The position numbers and the translations under genes were made by a program. From Rosellinia necatrix (taxonomy: Eukaryota > Ascomycota > Sordariomycetes > Xylariales > Xylariaceae), in the NCBI GenBank assembly GCA_021209875.1, contig JAGYVD010000002.1:2418001-2482000 (forward strand): 64,000 nt of DNA, given 5' to 3'. The notes under the pieces are model-generated. The model was not told the DNA's origin. It saw only the letters and a program-made list of their open reading frames with translations, and did no database searches. Within the stretch, counting starts at the first letter, position 1, and each line of letters starts with the position of its first letter. Positions 36,940-48,012 of this stretch are shown piece by piece.

Positions 36940-37145
36940 TGCCTGCATGCCATGGCGACGGGACAGCCAACTTTCCCGGCCGCCAACCATTGGGCTTTGT
37001 TGGGCAGGAAAGCCTCAGGCCGAACCGCCAGACCGGAAATCACGGCCATCGTCTCTAGCCGCTCCAGGACTAGGTAGATGGCGTTGCCCGACCTGAATGC
37101 CGCCGCCGTCGTCGTGAAGCTCTCCTCGTCGAGACCCATGGTCAT
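36940..37145 (-). pseudogene. Possible orphan or remnant exon, unrecognised
   Basis: The minus-strand frame from ATG 37145 (MTMGLDEESFTTTAAAF, then AIYLVLERLETMAVISGLAV) uses mostly G/C-ending codons, like the confirmed genes. It runs into a (GGCA)n-like tract, where a GTAGGC donor at 36938 is possible. I could not find a second exon that keeps the frame. It could be a relic or the start of a gene whose remainder I failed to assemble. No function is assigned. Confidence 0.2.
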
Positions 37146-38376
37146 CTGTTGCATTCATTTCCTTGATCATCTGATATGAGGCCGCGTGCCGAGACGTCCC
37201 CTGCCCATAGGTGTGCCAACATGGCGGTGAACAGCCCGAGTCGAGGCTAGCCGGTAGGGCGGCCGAGATCACACCAGTATCGATCATTCTGCGACCGGGA
37301 CATGGGTTTTCGCAAATGCAGGTAGTTTTTTCTTATACCCGAGGAGCTGGTGCGCCTAGCGAATCGCATGCCTCTACCCTTCCAGAGAAAGATGAGGTTC
37401 ACATAGATGCAATTCATACCATGCTGACCGCATCTTGGCGGTGAGTCCCCTAATCGAGTTTCCATATCACACCCAGACGTCAGTCGAAAATCTGCGGATG
37501 GCTTAGTGCCCAAGGCCACATGGTCGATCGGCGTACCGCCAACGCAAGTTAATCGCGCAGTCGATGGTTGTTCATGCCAAAGCGTCTGCAAAACCCATGG
37601 AAGGTATCGATACTTGTTGAAGAGGGACTCGCGTGGCCCCAGCGGGCGCCAAAGGTAGACAGACATGCTTCATTGTTAGATATGACCTAAAGATACAAGT
37701 CGAAGTTCCCCGTTCGCTATTTGTCAACGAAGAAGTGAATTACAGGCCAGGCGTTCTTCACACAGCCTTGTTCCTATCGTCAACCCCCTTTCCCTTTAGG
37801 AGGGATATGTTGTGGAGATCATCACGTACGGAATCTTACACTCGGACAAGAACCTTCTCAGATACAGGGTAATGCAGCATTAGCTCCAATCTTTTTCTGA
37901 CATCATCCTCCACGACTAGAGTCTTGCTCAATACAACCCTACAGCCAGATTTCGGCAGAACTCATGCATCTCTTCCTCCAGAGGCGGAACAATACCAAGT
38001 GAAGCACTATGTGGCTTCGAAGCCCTCGCGAAGATGAAGACTCCTTTCCCCAAGCCGCCTACGGCCTGCTAGATCGCAGCATGTGCCAGTACTTATTATG
38101 TCTGTCACAATTTGCAATGCGTATGTGAATAGACGCCCATGCCTCTCGTCACATTCTAATACTATTCAACGACGAAAAGAATCATATTAACGTTGATGAT
38201 ACCGGTAGTGCGACGCTCTTTCAGACAACCTATCTCCCACGACAGAGTCTATTACCCCAATTACACCGCCTCTACCCAACAACTTAACGACCATTAGTTT
38301 ACCAACGCCGCTCTTCAGCTTTGGAGCATACTTCTACCGCTTTCAGCCGAGGAAATATTGAAAGTGATGCAAACTA

Positions 38377-38818
38377 TTGTTGACGGGGCACCCAAGTTGG
38401 TGTAGGGGCCTTTTTCTCGGAGACGGCAACTCACTCTTCGCACATTCCCACGGCCTCGGCTGCGGCAATGTGGGAAATTCTAAGATCGTGCTTGCGGCTG
38501 GATCGATCGTTGAAGCGAACGTTAAAGATAACGCAGACCTCCGGCTGTGGCTCCGAGGTGATTCAGGAAATCTGGGGCTCATGATGAGGTTTGACATGTG
38601 CACTATCGCGTATGCCGACCCATCGAATCCCTTCATCAGGAGAGGTGGATTATTCAAGTCAATAATGCCACAAATGCCGTTGCCAATGGCCTGATGCAGT
38701 TTTCGGACCGTATTCCCTACGACGCAGGCCCTGTATCAGATTGTCTTTTCTTGGGTAACAAACTTCCCTTCCTCGAGGAATGTCGCGATATTTTGTGCGC
38801 TAGACGATATTCCAAATA
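38377..38818 (+). pseudogene. Decayed FAD-linked oxidase (BBE/PCMH type) fragment
   Basis: One frame reads GLFLGDGNSLFAHSHGLGCG, NVGNSKIVLAAGSIVEANV, DNADLRLWLRGDSGN and LGLMMRFDMCTIA. This follows the central FAD-domain motif order of berberine-bridge-type oxidases (GGGLSYFS..GWGCDNV.., vLasGeiV.a...N.DLw.aLRGGs.NFGivTrFd). Sequence on each side continues the family only in other frames. Upstream, VGVG precedes the block with a frame change. Downstream, NNATNAVANGLMQFSDRIPY lies in a different frame. The flavin-attachment His region is not recognisable and stops are frequent. It is not a recent copy of the gene at 21.4 kb, which has different wording in these motifs. Confidence 0.6.
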
Positions 38819-40800
38819 GGGTTGCCCCCCCCCCCAGCCCCCCCAACTTAGGATGATTATCTCACCATTAGGTGTAATAAGAAACATGTTAGGCTCGTGA
38901 ACTTTATTGAATTGGACAATAGAAGGCAATGCTACCGGAGAGTATCGATAAGCATTGTGCTAAACTATCGTAGAGAGGGTCTCGAACAGATACCATCCAG
39001 GGACGTATAAGTTACCTGGTCACATAGCAAAGACCCACGCAGATTACATTTCGCCTTACAAAAATGAAAAATAGTCGCATAACGATGAGGGACTCAGTGC
39101 GACGCTGCAGCTAAACCCATCCACTAAGCTTATAGTAGCTATCGGTAGCGATTCGAACCTCCTTGGGGTTGGGAATGCATGTCGTGGGCGGCGGGATCGA
39201 GATTTAGACACTTCTTGCTCTAACGGCCGAGAACTTGGCAAACTCGTCTCTGCTGGAAATTTCGGACGGGAATTCTCAGCTGATGTCAATGTATACTTTT
39301 TAGACTCTGCACAAACTAAAGTTAGATGTATCTGAACTACACCGATGTGTCCGATAACCCCCTCTAGACTTATAGCGAGGAACCTATGGAGGGGCCAAGG
39401 CGGATCCCTCGGAAGTATAGCCTGAATGGCGTGTTTCAAAAGTTGAGAAAAAACCGGATTTAAGATCCCTTGATTGCCTGGGAACCGACTCATTGTGCTA
39501 CCAACGATATCGCCTCACAATATGACCCGAGGTGAAGGGATGATTGTCGTAGAACGGTCAATCCATGCAACCCAGGCCAAGGCGGTGAATGAAAAACGAC
39601 ATAGACGGAGAGAAATATTAATATTCTTCATTTTATCATGCCTACGTTGCGTTAAAAACGATGCAGTGAGTGACCCGAACATTGTTAAACGTCCTGTATT
39701 ATGGCATCCGGTGGCTCCATCGTGGCGGTATTCCAGTCGTACGACCCAGGGTCTAGTGTCTCCTATTAATAGAATCGTATTTATGCATCTAGAACATTCA
39801 TAGGGCTATCCGAGATCGTGCACGAGCAACATTGCAGGTAGTCAGCAATAGAAATGACGAATCTACTACCTTTATAGACGGGGCTTGAACTGGGCTACTG
39901 TGTAGGCAGTTTTAGACAGCATTTTCAGAACCAGTAAAGAAATTCCACCCACGTGTTAGATAACTGCATACATATTTAATAATAAAAAAATTAAAACGAT
40001 TCCGTGTGCGCTTTTGCTAACAATCTAATGGCTCTAGTCAATATTTATCATTTACAGGGTAACTAGGACCCTTTTTTTTTTTTTTTTTTTTCAATTTTCC
40101 TTCACGTAACCTGAGGTAGTTACTTCATATACCTAGGTATGATCACATTTAAACTTTCTGCAATCGTGTAGATAACCTCCTTCAACGGATCTCGCTTACC
40201 AAAACTAACTGGTTGCGGCCTGCCACCGCGTTTACTGTAAGTCGTAGTGACAGCTATGGTTGTGGTTCTCCCGACAAGCACAAGTAGTGTATATAGAAGC
40301 TGGCACTAAAGCTTACATGCAGAGGGATGCGATTTGATGAATATATATCATGCCGTATAAGTCTTTCAACAAGCAAGCCACGACTGAATGAGGTTTCGAT
40401 TTCAAGTAATCAGGAGGACAGTTCATCGGCCGAGTCATCATATTTATATCAAAAATTATCGGCATATCTAAATCGGAAAAAACAATATGCTGGTGATATT
40501 CTTGTTGTCCATGCTGCCTGTTTTGTTCTTAGAATCTGACCTGGCGATGATAACCAGTTAATAATTTCACCCCCTCTATATTACTAACTTGGCTAAATGT
40601 TGCGCACTCTCCGAGGATCCGTAAATCTCTTACGCCAGGTCAACCCTACGGTTTTGTAGAGAATTTCGATCTATTTTTGAGCTTCACCGCAAGATTTGAG
40701 GTTTGAATGCTGTGTAATTTCCTGGCTCCATGTGAGGCTCTATCTGTTTCTGGCTTTGCCTCAATGTGGACTAGAAATTGATGCAGCTATCAATAGTCTT
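38819..40800. other. Intergenic, no gene seen
   Basis: Contains a C-run (ccccccccccc) near 38,826, a poly-T run of about 20 near 40,072-40,091, and AT-rich stretches. ORFs at 39.06-39.80 kb on both strands are not recognisable and may be debris related to the adjacent pseudogene. Confidence 0.45.
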
Positions 40801-42704
40801 TCATCCGTACAACGTCTGCTGGTCGACCCCCAACGCTCCTCTATACTCATACCCTCCAATTACGCCCCGAAGCCTTATGTTTTTCCGGTTTCGACCCTCA
40901 TCTTCCTCGAGGGAAAAGCCTATGGGTGGGAACTCTGCTAGCTTTTTATCTAGGTCCTTGCTGGAATATGCCCCTGTGCTGTTCCCTAGATCAGCACTAA
41001 TAGCACCCGAGACGTCTAGAACGCCCCTGAGTGTACCGGTTCCAGATCGGCGAGCGCGAACCAGTTCACTCTTTAAATTGATGAACATCCACATAATTCC
41101 GCAGCTCGCCACCCATATTGTTTCCAATAGTAGTCCGGCAAATGTCAGAGTTCCTGCAAATCCCCATAGGTAACCATCGGAGTTCACACAGGTTGACGGT
41201 AGATGCCTGAAGTCGGCGTTTATGGGTATTCCATCAAAACACAGGCAAGCTCCCAGCGGGTTCTTGATCCATTGGCAGCTGCTGTCAAACTGAAGAAATG
41301 GCGCCGGTAACTGCATGCTGGCATTCTTCCACCATATTGACGAGTTATATGGTATTCCACGATTAAGAGCCGAGTCGTTGAAAGCGAATACCACTTCGTA
41401 TGGGTTATAATCGGAGCCGAGATAGTTCAAACTGTGATCGGTGCTGTTTTGACCATAACCCGCGTACTGCCAACCAGTAATGGTATCTACCAGTGAGTTA
41501 CTTATCTCATTAGGGGCGAAACTGTAGCCAGTTGGTGTGTTACTTGACGAATTGTATGTATCAAGCCAAGAAATCGTCCCGTATGTATTGGTACGATTGA
41601 TCGTAGGGCTATTGTCCGCGTAATGACCGAGGTAATCTTGTATTGTTTTCTTGGAGAGTGCATCTAATCGAAGGTAAGAAACTTAGACCCGTGGAACATG
41701 AAGGCTGCCTTACAAGAATACAAGTTTCGAAATGCCTCTGACGCTAGCCCCGTCGAGGTGTTTGTTGCCAGGTCTAGGCGATCAAACTCTTGCTCGTCTC
41801 CCACAGCATGTTTATTTCCAAAAGCTTCCTGAAAGCTGGGGCCGGTAACAACCTTCTCTAGGCCAGAAGGCAGGTTTTGCGAGCCAGCCAGTGACCAACA
41901 CAGTGTGAGCAGCGTAGAATCAGCTCTAACATAAGATCCATTGTGTATTTGATAAGCCGGGGCCCCGGGGGAGTCATAGGCCGTAGCGGCGCTCCAGATT
42001 GTCGGAAAGGCCAGAGTGTACAGAAGCGCAAAGAATAGCCAGACGATGACAAGTATACTTTTCAGTGGTGCTTTCGAGAAGATGAAACTAATCGATGCAA
42101 AGAGAGCCTCTAAGGAGACGGTAGAGAAAGTCAAAGGGAGATATAAACTGTAAGGGATGGATGAACTCTCCATGATGAGTGTCAAAGCCCTCCCGGCAAG
42201 GTCACACATCAGCAAACCGTGCAGCAGCCGCCCTCCTTGGCCAACGACGGTATCCCACGCCAAGTCTATTAATTTGGCAGACGTAAACGAGAGGTTTTCT
42301 GCGACTCGTGTATTGATCTGAAACCATCGTCGGGGGTCGTTGGAGTCTACCTGAGCAGGGCAAACAGGCCCAGCGGCGGTCGAATATAAAGCTGAGCAAT
42401 CGTGGATAATGGAAAACAGTAGAAGTACAGTGGTGATGATCAAGAAGACTAAAACCCATGGCCCAATGTGTCTTTTACACAGTCGTTCGGCAGAGCACAG
42501 TCCCAGCTGTTTTGGAGGTAGGGTACTATCGCCCCGGAGGGAAAGCCGATTCACCTCTCCGTGGCCAGTACTGTTTGCGACCTTGGTGTCAGAGTTGTGG
42601 AGGTCTGTCGGACCCGTGTCCGAGCTCCGGTGTTTATGTATTCGACCTTGGCCCATGGTGAAGTCCGGGACCATCCAGCGCTCAGAGTCTAGTGGTTGAT
42701 TCAT
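40801..42704 (-). CDS. Multi-spanning integral membrane protein, unknown function
   Basis: Two minus-strand exons, 42704-41714 and 41663-40801, give 617 aa. The 50-nt intron has a GTAAGG donor and TTAG acceptor, and splicing reads FRNLYSYALSKKTIQDYL. The start MNQPLDSERW is the first ATG. Predicted helices: IGPWVLVFLIITTVLLLFSI near 80-105; a hydrophobic stretch PYSLYLPLTFSTVSLEALFA; ILVIVWLFFALLYTLAFPTI; and a C-terminal pair around LWGFAGTLTFAGLLLETIWV. Between the last helices lies a long, probably extracellular loop with several N-glycosylation sequons (NSSS, NDSA, NSST-like) and cysteines. The motif KLIDLAWDTVVGQGGRLLHG recalls a widespread Sordariomycete family of uncharacterised membrane proteins (recollection, not a search). 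The cytoplasmic C-terminus is charged. Confidence 0.8.
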
Positions 42705-43245
42705 TTGGGGTCAAACATAATAGAACAATTATCCAAAGAGACACGTTCCGAGTAGTGAATGAGATCACATCTTGGAGTGTGCCGGATATAATTATAAAAT
42801 TACAAGGTTCCAAGATTTTAAGAAGTTAGGACCAAGAGGGGAGGCAGTGTTCTTGAGTTGTGCAATCCCCCTGCTGGTTGTTACACACCGATTAAAAGAT
42901 ATATTTGGTACACCAAGCAAGTAAATATAGTCATAGGACTGTAGTGATCTCCCTTACAAACACCCGTTCGCATCTCAAGCCTGCTATTATAAGACCCAGC
43001 CCAAATGCCAAGAGTCAGCGCCCTACGTGCCAATCATCAATCCATTGGCCGAGACGGCCCCCTATTCTCTCCCTGCCCAGATAGGTGGACGCCTAAGCAG
43101 CAGGATATTCTGTTGATTGGGTAACTGTATTACATATGTACGTTACCTACGTACGTGTTCTGTATATATATGCACGATGACACTCGATTTGGAATGCTAA
43201 TAGGGTAGTACATTTGGAATGCCGATCTGGTAAGATGCGTTGCGA
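42705..43245. other. Intergenic, no gene seen
   Basis: Promoter side of the membrane-protein gene and terminator side of the alcohol oxidase gene; both genes are on the minus strand. A short TACGTA-rich palindrome lies near 43,137-43,156. Confidence 0.5.
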
Positions 43246-45772
43246 CTACAACGAAGCCCGCACTGTAGTGCGCTTCAGCTCTCTCGAGATGCCCCTGGAA
43301 ATGTAGTCCGCGATGGCCATATTGGTAACCATGGGATTGACCCCGCTTGCCGAGGGGAAGACGCTGGCGTCGGCCACATATAGGTCCTGGGCGTCCCAGA
43401 CCCTGCCCCTCGGGTCCACGACGCCATCGCGGGGCCTTGCGCTCATCCGGCACGAGCCCATCTGGTGGGCGCAGGCGAAAGTCGCGAGAGGCGAGTTGAG
43501 CCCCGTCTTCTCGATCAGCTTGATCCATGCCGAGAAGTCGGGGTCGTTGATGCCCTGGTCGAATCCCTCCTCCTCGTCCTCCTCCTGCGCCTCCCCTTGG
43601 TTGGCCTTTGCGTCCACCGGCCCGGGGTTCGGGGCGCGCCGCTTGAACGACGGGACCCCGGGGACCCCTGACCAAATCTCCGTCGCGCCCTGGATGTAGC
43701 ACAGCTTCGCGAGCGCCACGATCCCTGCCAGCGAGTGCGCCCGGTCGAATGCCGACGTCGTGTACGCCACCCGTGGGCTCCCATCGTGCGGGTCTGGGTA
43801 CACGCGCCCCGTGTCCCGGTCGCGCACGATGGAGATGAAGTTGTTCATCTGCCGGGCTCGGAGCGCGTCCGTTTTCCACTGCAGGCCGCTCTCGTACGGA
43901 TGGTTATAGAGCAGGACGTAGGGCTGTGCCCGTAGTTAGTTTACGGCGCGGACCGGCTGGGTTGGGCGTTGAATCCGATAAGGAGAGAGAGAGAAAGAGA
44001 GAGAGAGACACTCACGAGCATGTTACTTGTCTCCAGCTTGGCGCCATGCCCTTTGCCATCCAGGTTTTCGAACGTCGTGCAGACTGATGTTATTATACCG
44101 CCCTCCCAGCCCTTGATGTCCTTGTCGAAGGCCGCCCGGACCGAGGAAGCGGGGTGAAGGTAAAGATTCTTGCCAATTTGGTTGTTCTAGGTAAATTGAA
44201 AGTTGAGTTAATAAACGTACTCGTTGGTAAGCGGCGGCGGAGAGGGAATTATATCTCTTTACCTTCAGTCCGCTCCTCATCAACAATAACGGGCTTTGCA
44301 GAGTGCCGCAAGACACGATGACTTTCTTCGCCTTGACAACGATGGTCCGCTGTATCCTCTCAGATGCGGGCTTCCGAAGGCCACCGCCATCATCTCTCGA
44401 CGTCCATCTGCCTACGATGCCGATCGCTTTGTTCGAGCGGTCCTTCTTATCAAACAGAACCTCGGAGACCTCCATCCCCTCGATAAACCGGGCGCCCGCC
44501 CGCGAGGCCGCGGGCAGCCAGCATACGGCCGGGCCCTGCTTCTCGCCGGCGCCGCATCCGTGATGGCACCTGCCGCAGTAGTGTTCCGCGCCGCCCGTGT
44601 TCTGCGGGCAGGCCTTCGCGTGCCAGCCGAGCTTGCGCGCGCCGTCGAGGATCACGCCGGCGGCGTGGTTGTGCCGGATGTGGTCCTCGCTGACGCCCAT
44701 GACGGCGCAGACGCGGTCCAGGCAGCGCTGGAACTCCTGGGTCGTGAAGAAGCCGAGCCCGGCGTCCGCCCACTCCTGGCGCACGTAGCCCTGGGGCTGG
44801 AGGGCGACGCTCCAGTTGACCGTGCCGCCGCCGCCCCAGTTGCTGCCCGCGACGATGTTCATGGCGCGGTCGTCCGTCTGCAGGGGCGACCGGCCCTCGA
44901 AGAGGAACTCGTTGGCCGCCCCGGCGGGCATGGGCAGCTGGGACGGGGGGAAGTAATAGCCCTTGTCGACTACCAGGACGCTGTGGCCGGCCTCGGCGAG
45001 CGCTTTGGCACACACGCCTCCCCCGCATCCGGAGCCGACGACGACGACGTCTGCCTCGACCGTGGCGGGCCCCTCGCCGGCCGGGAATTGCATAAATTTG
45101 TAGTCAAACGTGGGCCCCGGTTTGTAGTCCTTCACGGAGTCTGTGTAATCATTGAGCTCGTGGAATAACGGATCTAGTTGCGTGAAGGCCAATTTCCCCA
45201 TTATCATGAAGCTGTCTGCCAACTGGGGAAATACCTTCATCCACGAACCACGCCATGCTTGGAAGATGGCTTCTCGGACGCGGAGGGGCTGCTCAGTCAC
45301 GGGCACGCGGTAGCCCGTCACGAGAAGGCTGCCCACGCGAGTGCTTGGCCGCGAGAGTCAGCAGATGCCCGTATCTATACTACCAGGACGGCGGCGGGCA
45401 TCGATGCCATGCTTACTTTAGGGTTGAAAGAAGAAGGCCCAGCTCCTTCTGTACGGATTTCGGGAGATTCCCGAGAAAGCGCCGGATGGTGTCGATATAG
45501 GCGGGTGTGGTCACGGGCCGTGAGCGAAGATACTCCTTGAACTTCTCATAGTCGGGCGCATTCCTCACGTTTTCCTTGGTGAGCTTGTAGGCTTCCCGAC
45601 ACTGGGCTTCCGTGATCTGCAGTTGGTTTCTGCCGTCGGTAGCCTCGGACTCAATGACGATCGAGGGTGTGACGGCGTCGAGCAAAGCGAAGAGAACCTG
45701 CCACTGCTCGTCGCTATATCCATCCACCTTACGGGGAGGAGGGAGCGCAACCGGGATGGGAGCTGCCGTCAT
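43246..45772 (-). CDS. FAO1: Long-chain fatty alcohol oxidase (GMC family)
   Basis: Four minus-strand exons, 45772-45417, 45343-44263, 44186-44016 and 43923-43246, encode 761 aa, the usual size. Phases (2, 0, 0) all agree. The first intron ends at an AAG acceptor, chosen because it yields LSTLNTRVGSLLVTGY, the family wording. The enzyme oxidises long-chain alcohols to aldehydes with O2, giving H2O2, in alkane and fatty-acid omega-oxidation; it is typically a peroxisome or membrane flavoprotein. Domains: FAO N-terminal region (DGYSDEQWQVLFALLDAVTP); FAD-binding Rossmann motif VVVVGSGCGGGVCAKALAEAG near residue 220; GSNWGGGGTVNWSV; HYCGRCHHGCGAGEKQG; KVIVSCGTLQSPLLLMRSGL; and C-terminal GMC region AHQMGSCRMS and VADASVFPSASGVNPMVTN. 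An acidic EEDEEE insert sits at about residue 635. Intron 3 carries a (GA)n tract beside its donor. Confidence 0.96.
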
Positions 45773-45846
45773 GGCGCGGGGTCGTCGGGGTAGATGTGAG
45801 ATCTTCAACAACGTCGTCTAAGAGTCAAGGCCAGCGACTAACGCAA

Positions 45847-45882
45847 TCTCATGTACAGTCTCATGTACTGTCTCATGTACTG
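45847..45882 (-). promoter_or_regulatory. Triple 12-nt repeat upstream of the alcohol oxidase
   Basis: Three tandem copies of TCTCATGTAC(A/T)G lie 75-110 bases upstream of the start codon, reading CAGTACATGAGA on the coding strand. The position suggests a promoter or leader element, but no known binding site is claimed. Confidence 0.35.
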
Positions 45883-46735
45883 TCTAGGAGGTCTGAGGAA
45901 ATTCCCCGATCGAGGGCACTGCTGCGGGTATATAAATATAGATACAGAATAAGTTGTGTTCGCTAGGCTGGAAATTCGACGTCCATTGCCCCTCGTCGAC
46001 AACATCTATAAGTAAGTAAATACAAGCGACACACACAACACGCGACGGACAGACACAGGTGAATGGTCCATAACATGGGAATCTGGGGTAGCTCCATCCT
46101 AACATGATACGCTAGGAACAAAGCCGAGGTGCATCCCCTTGGCACTCATCATCCCATCTCATCTCCTGTCAGTTATCTATCACACCCTTGCACAACAACC
46201 CACCGCATATCCCCAAAGGGGGGCGATAACTAGAGTCAGGAGGTGCAGACAGGGTTGTTCCACCACCATATTTCAACTCTGCCTCGGGACTCGAACTCGT
46301 TCCTAAGAAGACCAATTAACAACGAAGTTATCTTCAAATAAGGAGCCTCGTCGTTTTTTTTTTTTTCTTTTTCTTTTTCTTTTTTTATCTCTGTGGCTTG
46401 CTTGAAAGCTATCGCTAAAAACCTGGCATCAAACGTTCGAGATATCTCGACCAATCAGTGGTGAGAGTCCGTCCCAAAAAAAGACAAAGTGCCCTTGCGG
46501 GGTACGCCATGTTCCATCACTGTAGCTCGAGTATAGGAGGAGGGCGATTGGTGTGGAATGATCGGGTTCATCCACTAGGTTACTGCACTTAAATAAATGG
46601 GCATAGATTCCGAACTTCTCAGCGCTAAGCCATATAGTGTATCGACGGCACTGTCGGATTGCCCTCCCTTCTAGTGTACGTTGTTTCTTGGGTGTTAGTC
46701 AGACAATAATAACGAGTATTTTTCTAGGGTCATCA

Positions 46736-46796
46736 TCCCATGTCATCTCATGTCATCCCGTGACATCCCGTGGCATCCCGTGGCATCCCGTGGCAG
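46736..46796. repeat. CATCCCGTGG tandem repeat
   Basis: Five or six imperfect 10-nt units grade from CATCTCATGT to CATCCCGTGG. Read directly. Confidence 0.85.
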
Positions 46797-47943
46797 ACCT
46801 GGAGTCCCGCCGAAGGGAGGGAAGGGTCATAGAATAAGTGAGTAGCTTTACAGATCGTCTTGTGATAGATATATCATTCTCTGTACACCATTAGACGTGA
46901 ATGTGTTTCTAGGGCAAGGGTACTCCACGGTTCTTCGTTACATATGCCTTACCGATGGGGCATGTAGAGACGTTAGATTTTGGTGAATTAAGTTGACGCC
47001 TATCTGGGTGTGCTCTAGTGACCACACCGTAGGTTGAGGCGAAGTTAGTTGTCTGTTAAAATGCCTTGGCTAGCCAGAAGAGCGCTAGATGAGATGGACG
47101 GGTTATGGATGGGTTGCGGATTTTTATTTTAAGACATTGCGGAATAGCCCCGCAGCTCAGGACGAAGTGGAAGGGATACATATACTTACCATGTATGCGT
47201 ATTCTCGTTTATTTATGTCCATTTCTGGGGAGAGGAGGGGGGAATAGAAGTATATCGATAAGTGACGAGACCATAGGTGCTTGGTTCTACGGTTCCAGCA
47301 CACTGTAGCTCCGTATACCTAGGTAGTGTAGTTAGTTATATTATGTAAATTGCACAGAGGTGCTACGGGACAACAATCTATGCATTGAACCCTTAGCTGT
47401 TAGCCGCCTTTTTTTTCTTCATTTTTATGCAACCAGGCCCGATGGATTACTTGCAGTCCACCCGGCGGCTGGGATCGTGGGCTATCTAAAGAGGTATACC
47501 ATGTACCTGAGTACTTGGATACCGGCATGCACACATTTTATGTTTGTTGGGATAACTCCTGGTCTTCCTTGCCGCCCAGCACGGACACCGCCCTCTTTTT
47601 TTTCTTACAAGGGGCACTAATTACCATAGTTATATCAACTAATTAGTTCTGGTCTACAGAATTCAGATATATGCTCATGACCAGAAATATGGCTTGCTTG
47701 ATGAACGTGCGGACTGTACATTTGCTGGCGGAAACATGTACCACCTATTCTATTCTGTACCGTAGGTAGTTAGGTAGGATGGTTCTTTTTATGAGAGTAT
47801 CATTGTTGGGGTGGTAATGGGTAATGAATGAATGCGCCTTTTGCACCAAAATGGGACAATCTGGTTTTCGCATTGTCTCTTCTCGGCTTCCAATCTTCTC
47901 TACTTACAGCCTGCGGTAGTGGTAGGAGGCTCAGGATCTTCAA

Positions 47944-48012
47944 GATGGTTGTTAAAAGATGGTTGTTAGAAGATGGTTGTTAGAAGATGGTTGTTAGAAG
48001 ATGGTTGTTAAA
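47944..48012. repeat. GATGGTTGTTAGAA tandem repeat
   Basis: About five near-identical 14-nt units (AAGATGGTTGTTAG type) in direct orientation, read directly. Confidence 0.9.

Larger units (their letters stand above)
30556..38376. other. Nearly 8 kb without a supported gene
   Basis: Many short ORFs occur but none shows a domain. Repeats include a GTGTGCTGTAGT-type tandem at about 31,008-31,080, poly-T runs near 31,922-31,940 and 36,142-36,162, and AGGT tracts near 31.6 and 32.4 kb. Around 36,940-37,145 on the minus strand a G/C-ending, codon-biased frame starting MTMGLDEESF may be a remnant exon. Parts of 33.2-38.3 kb look like old, unassignable coding debris. Confidence 0.45.

Noticed and set aside
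44296..45168. 290-aa plus-strand ORF opposite the alcohol oxidase
   Set aside because: Antisense shadow of the GC-rich FAO exon 2, which carries clear GMC motifs.
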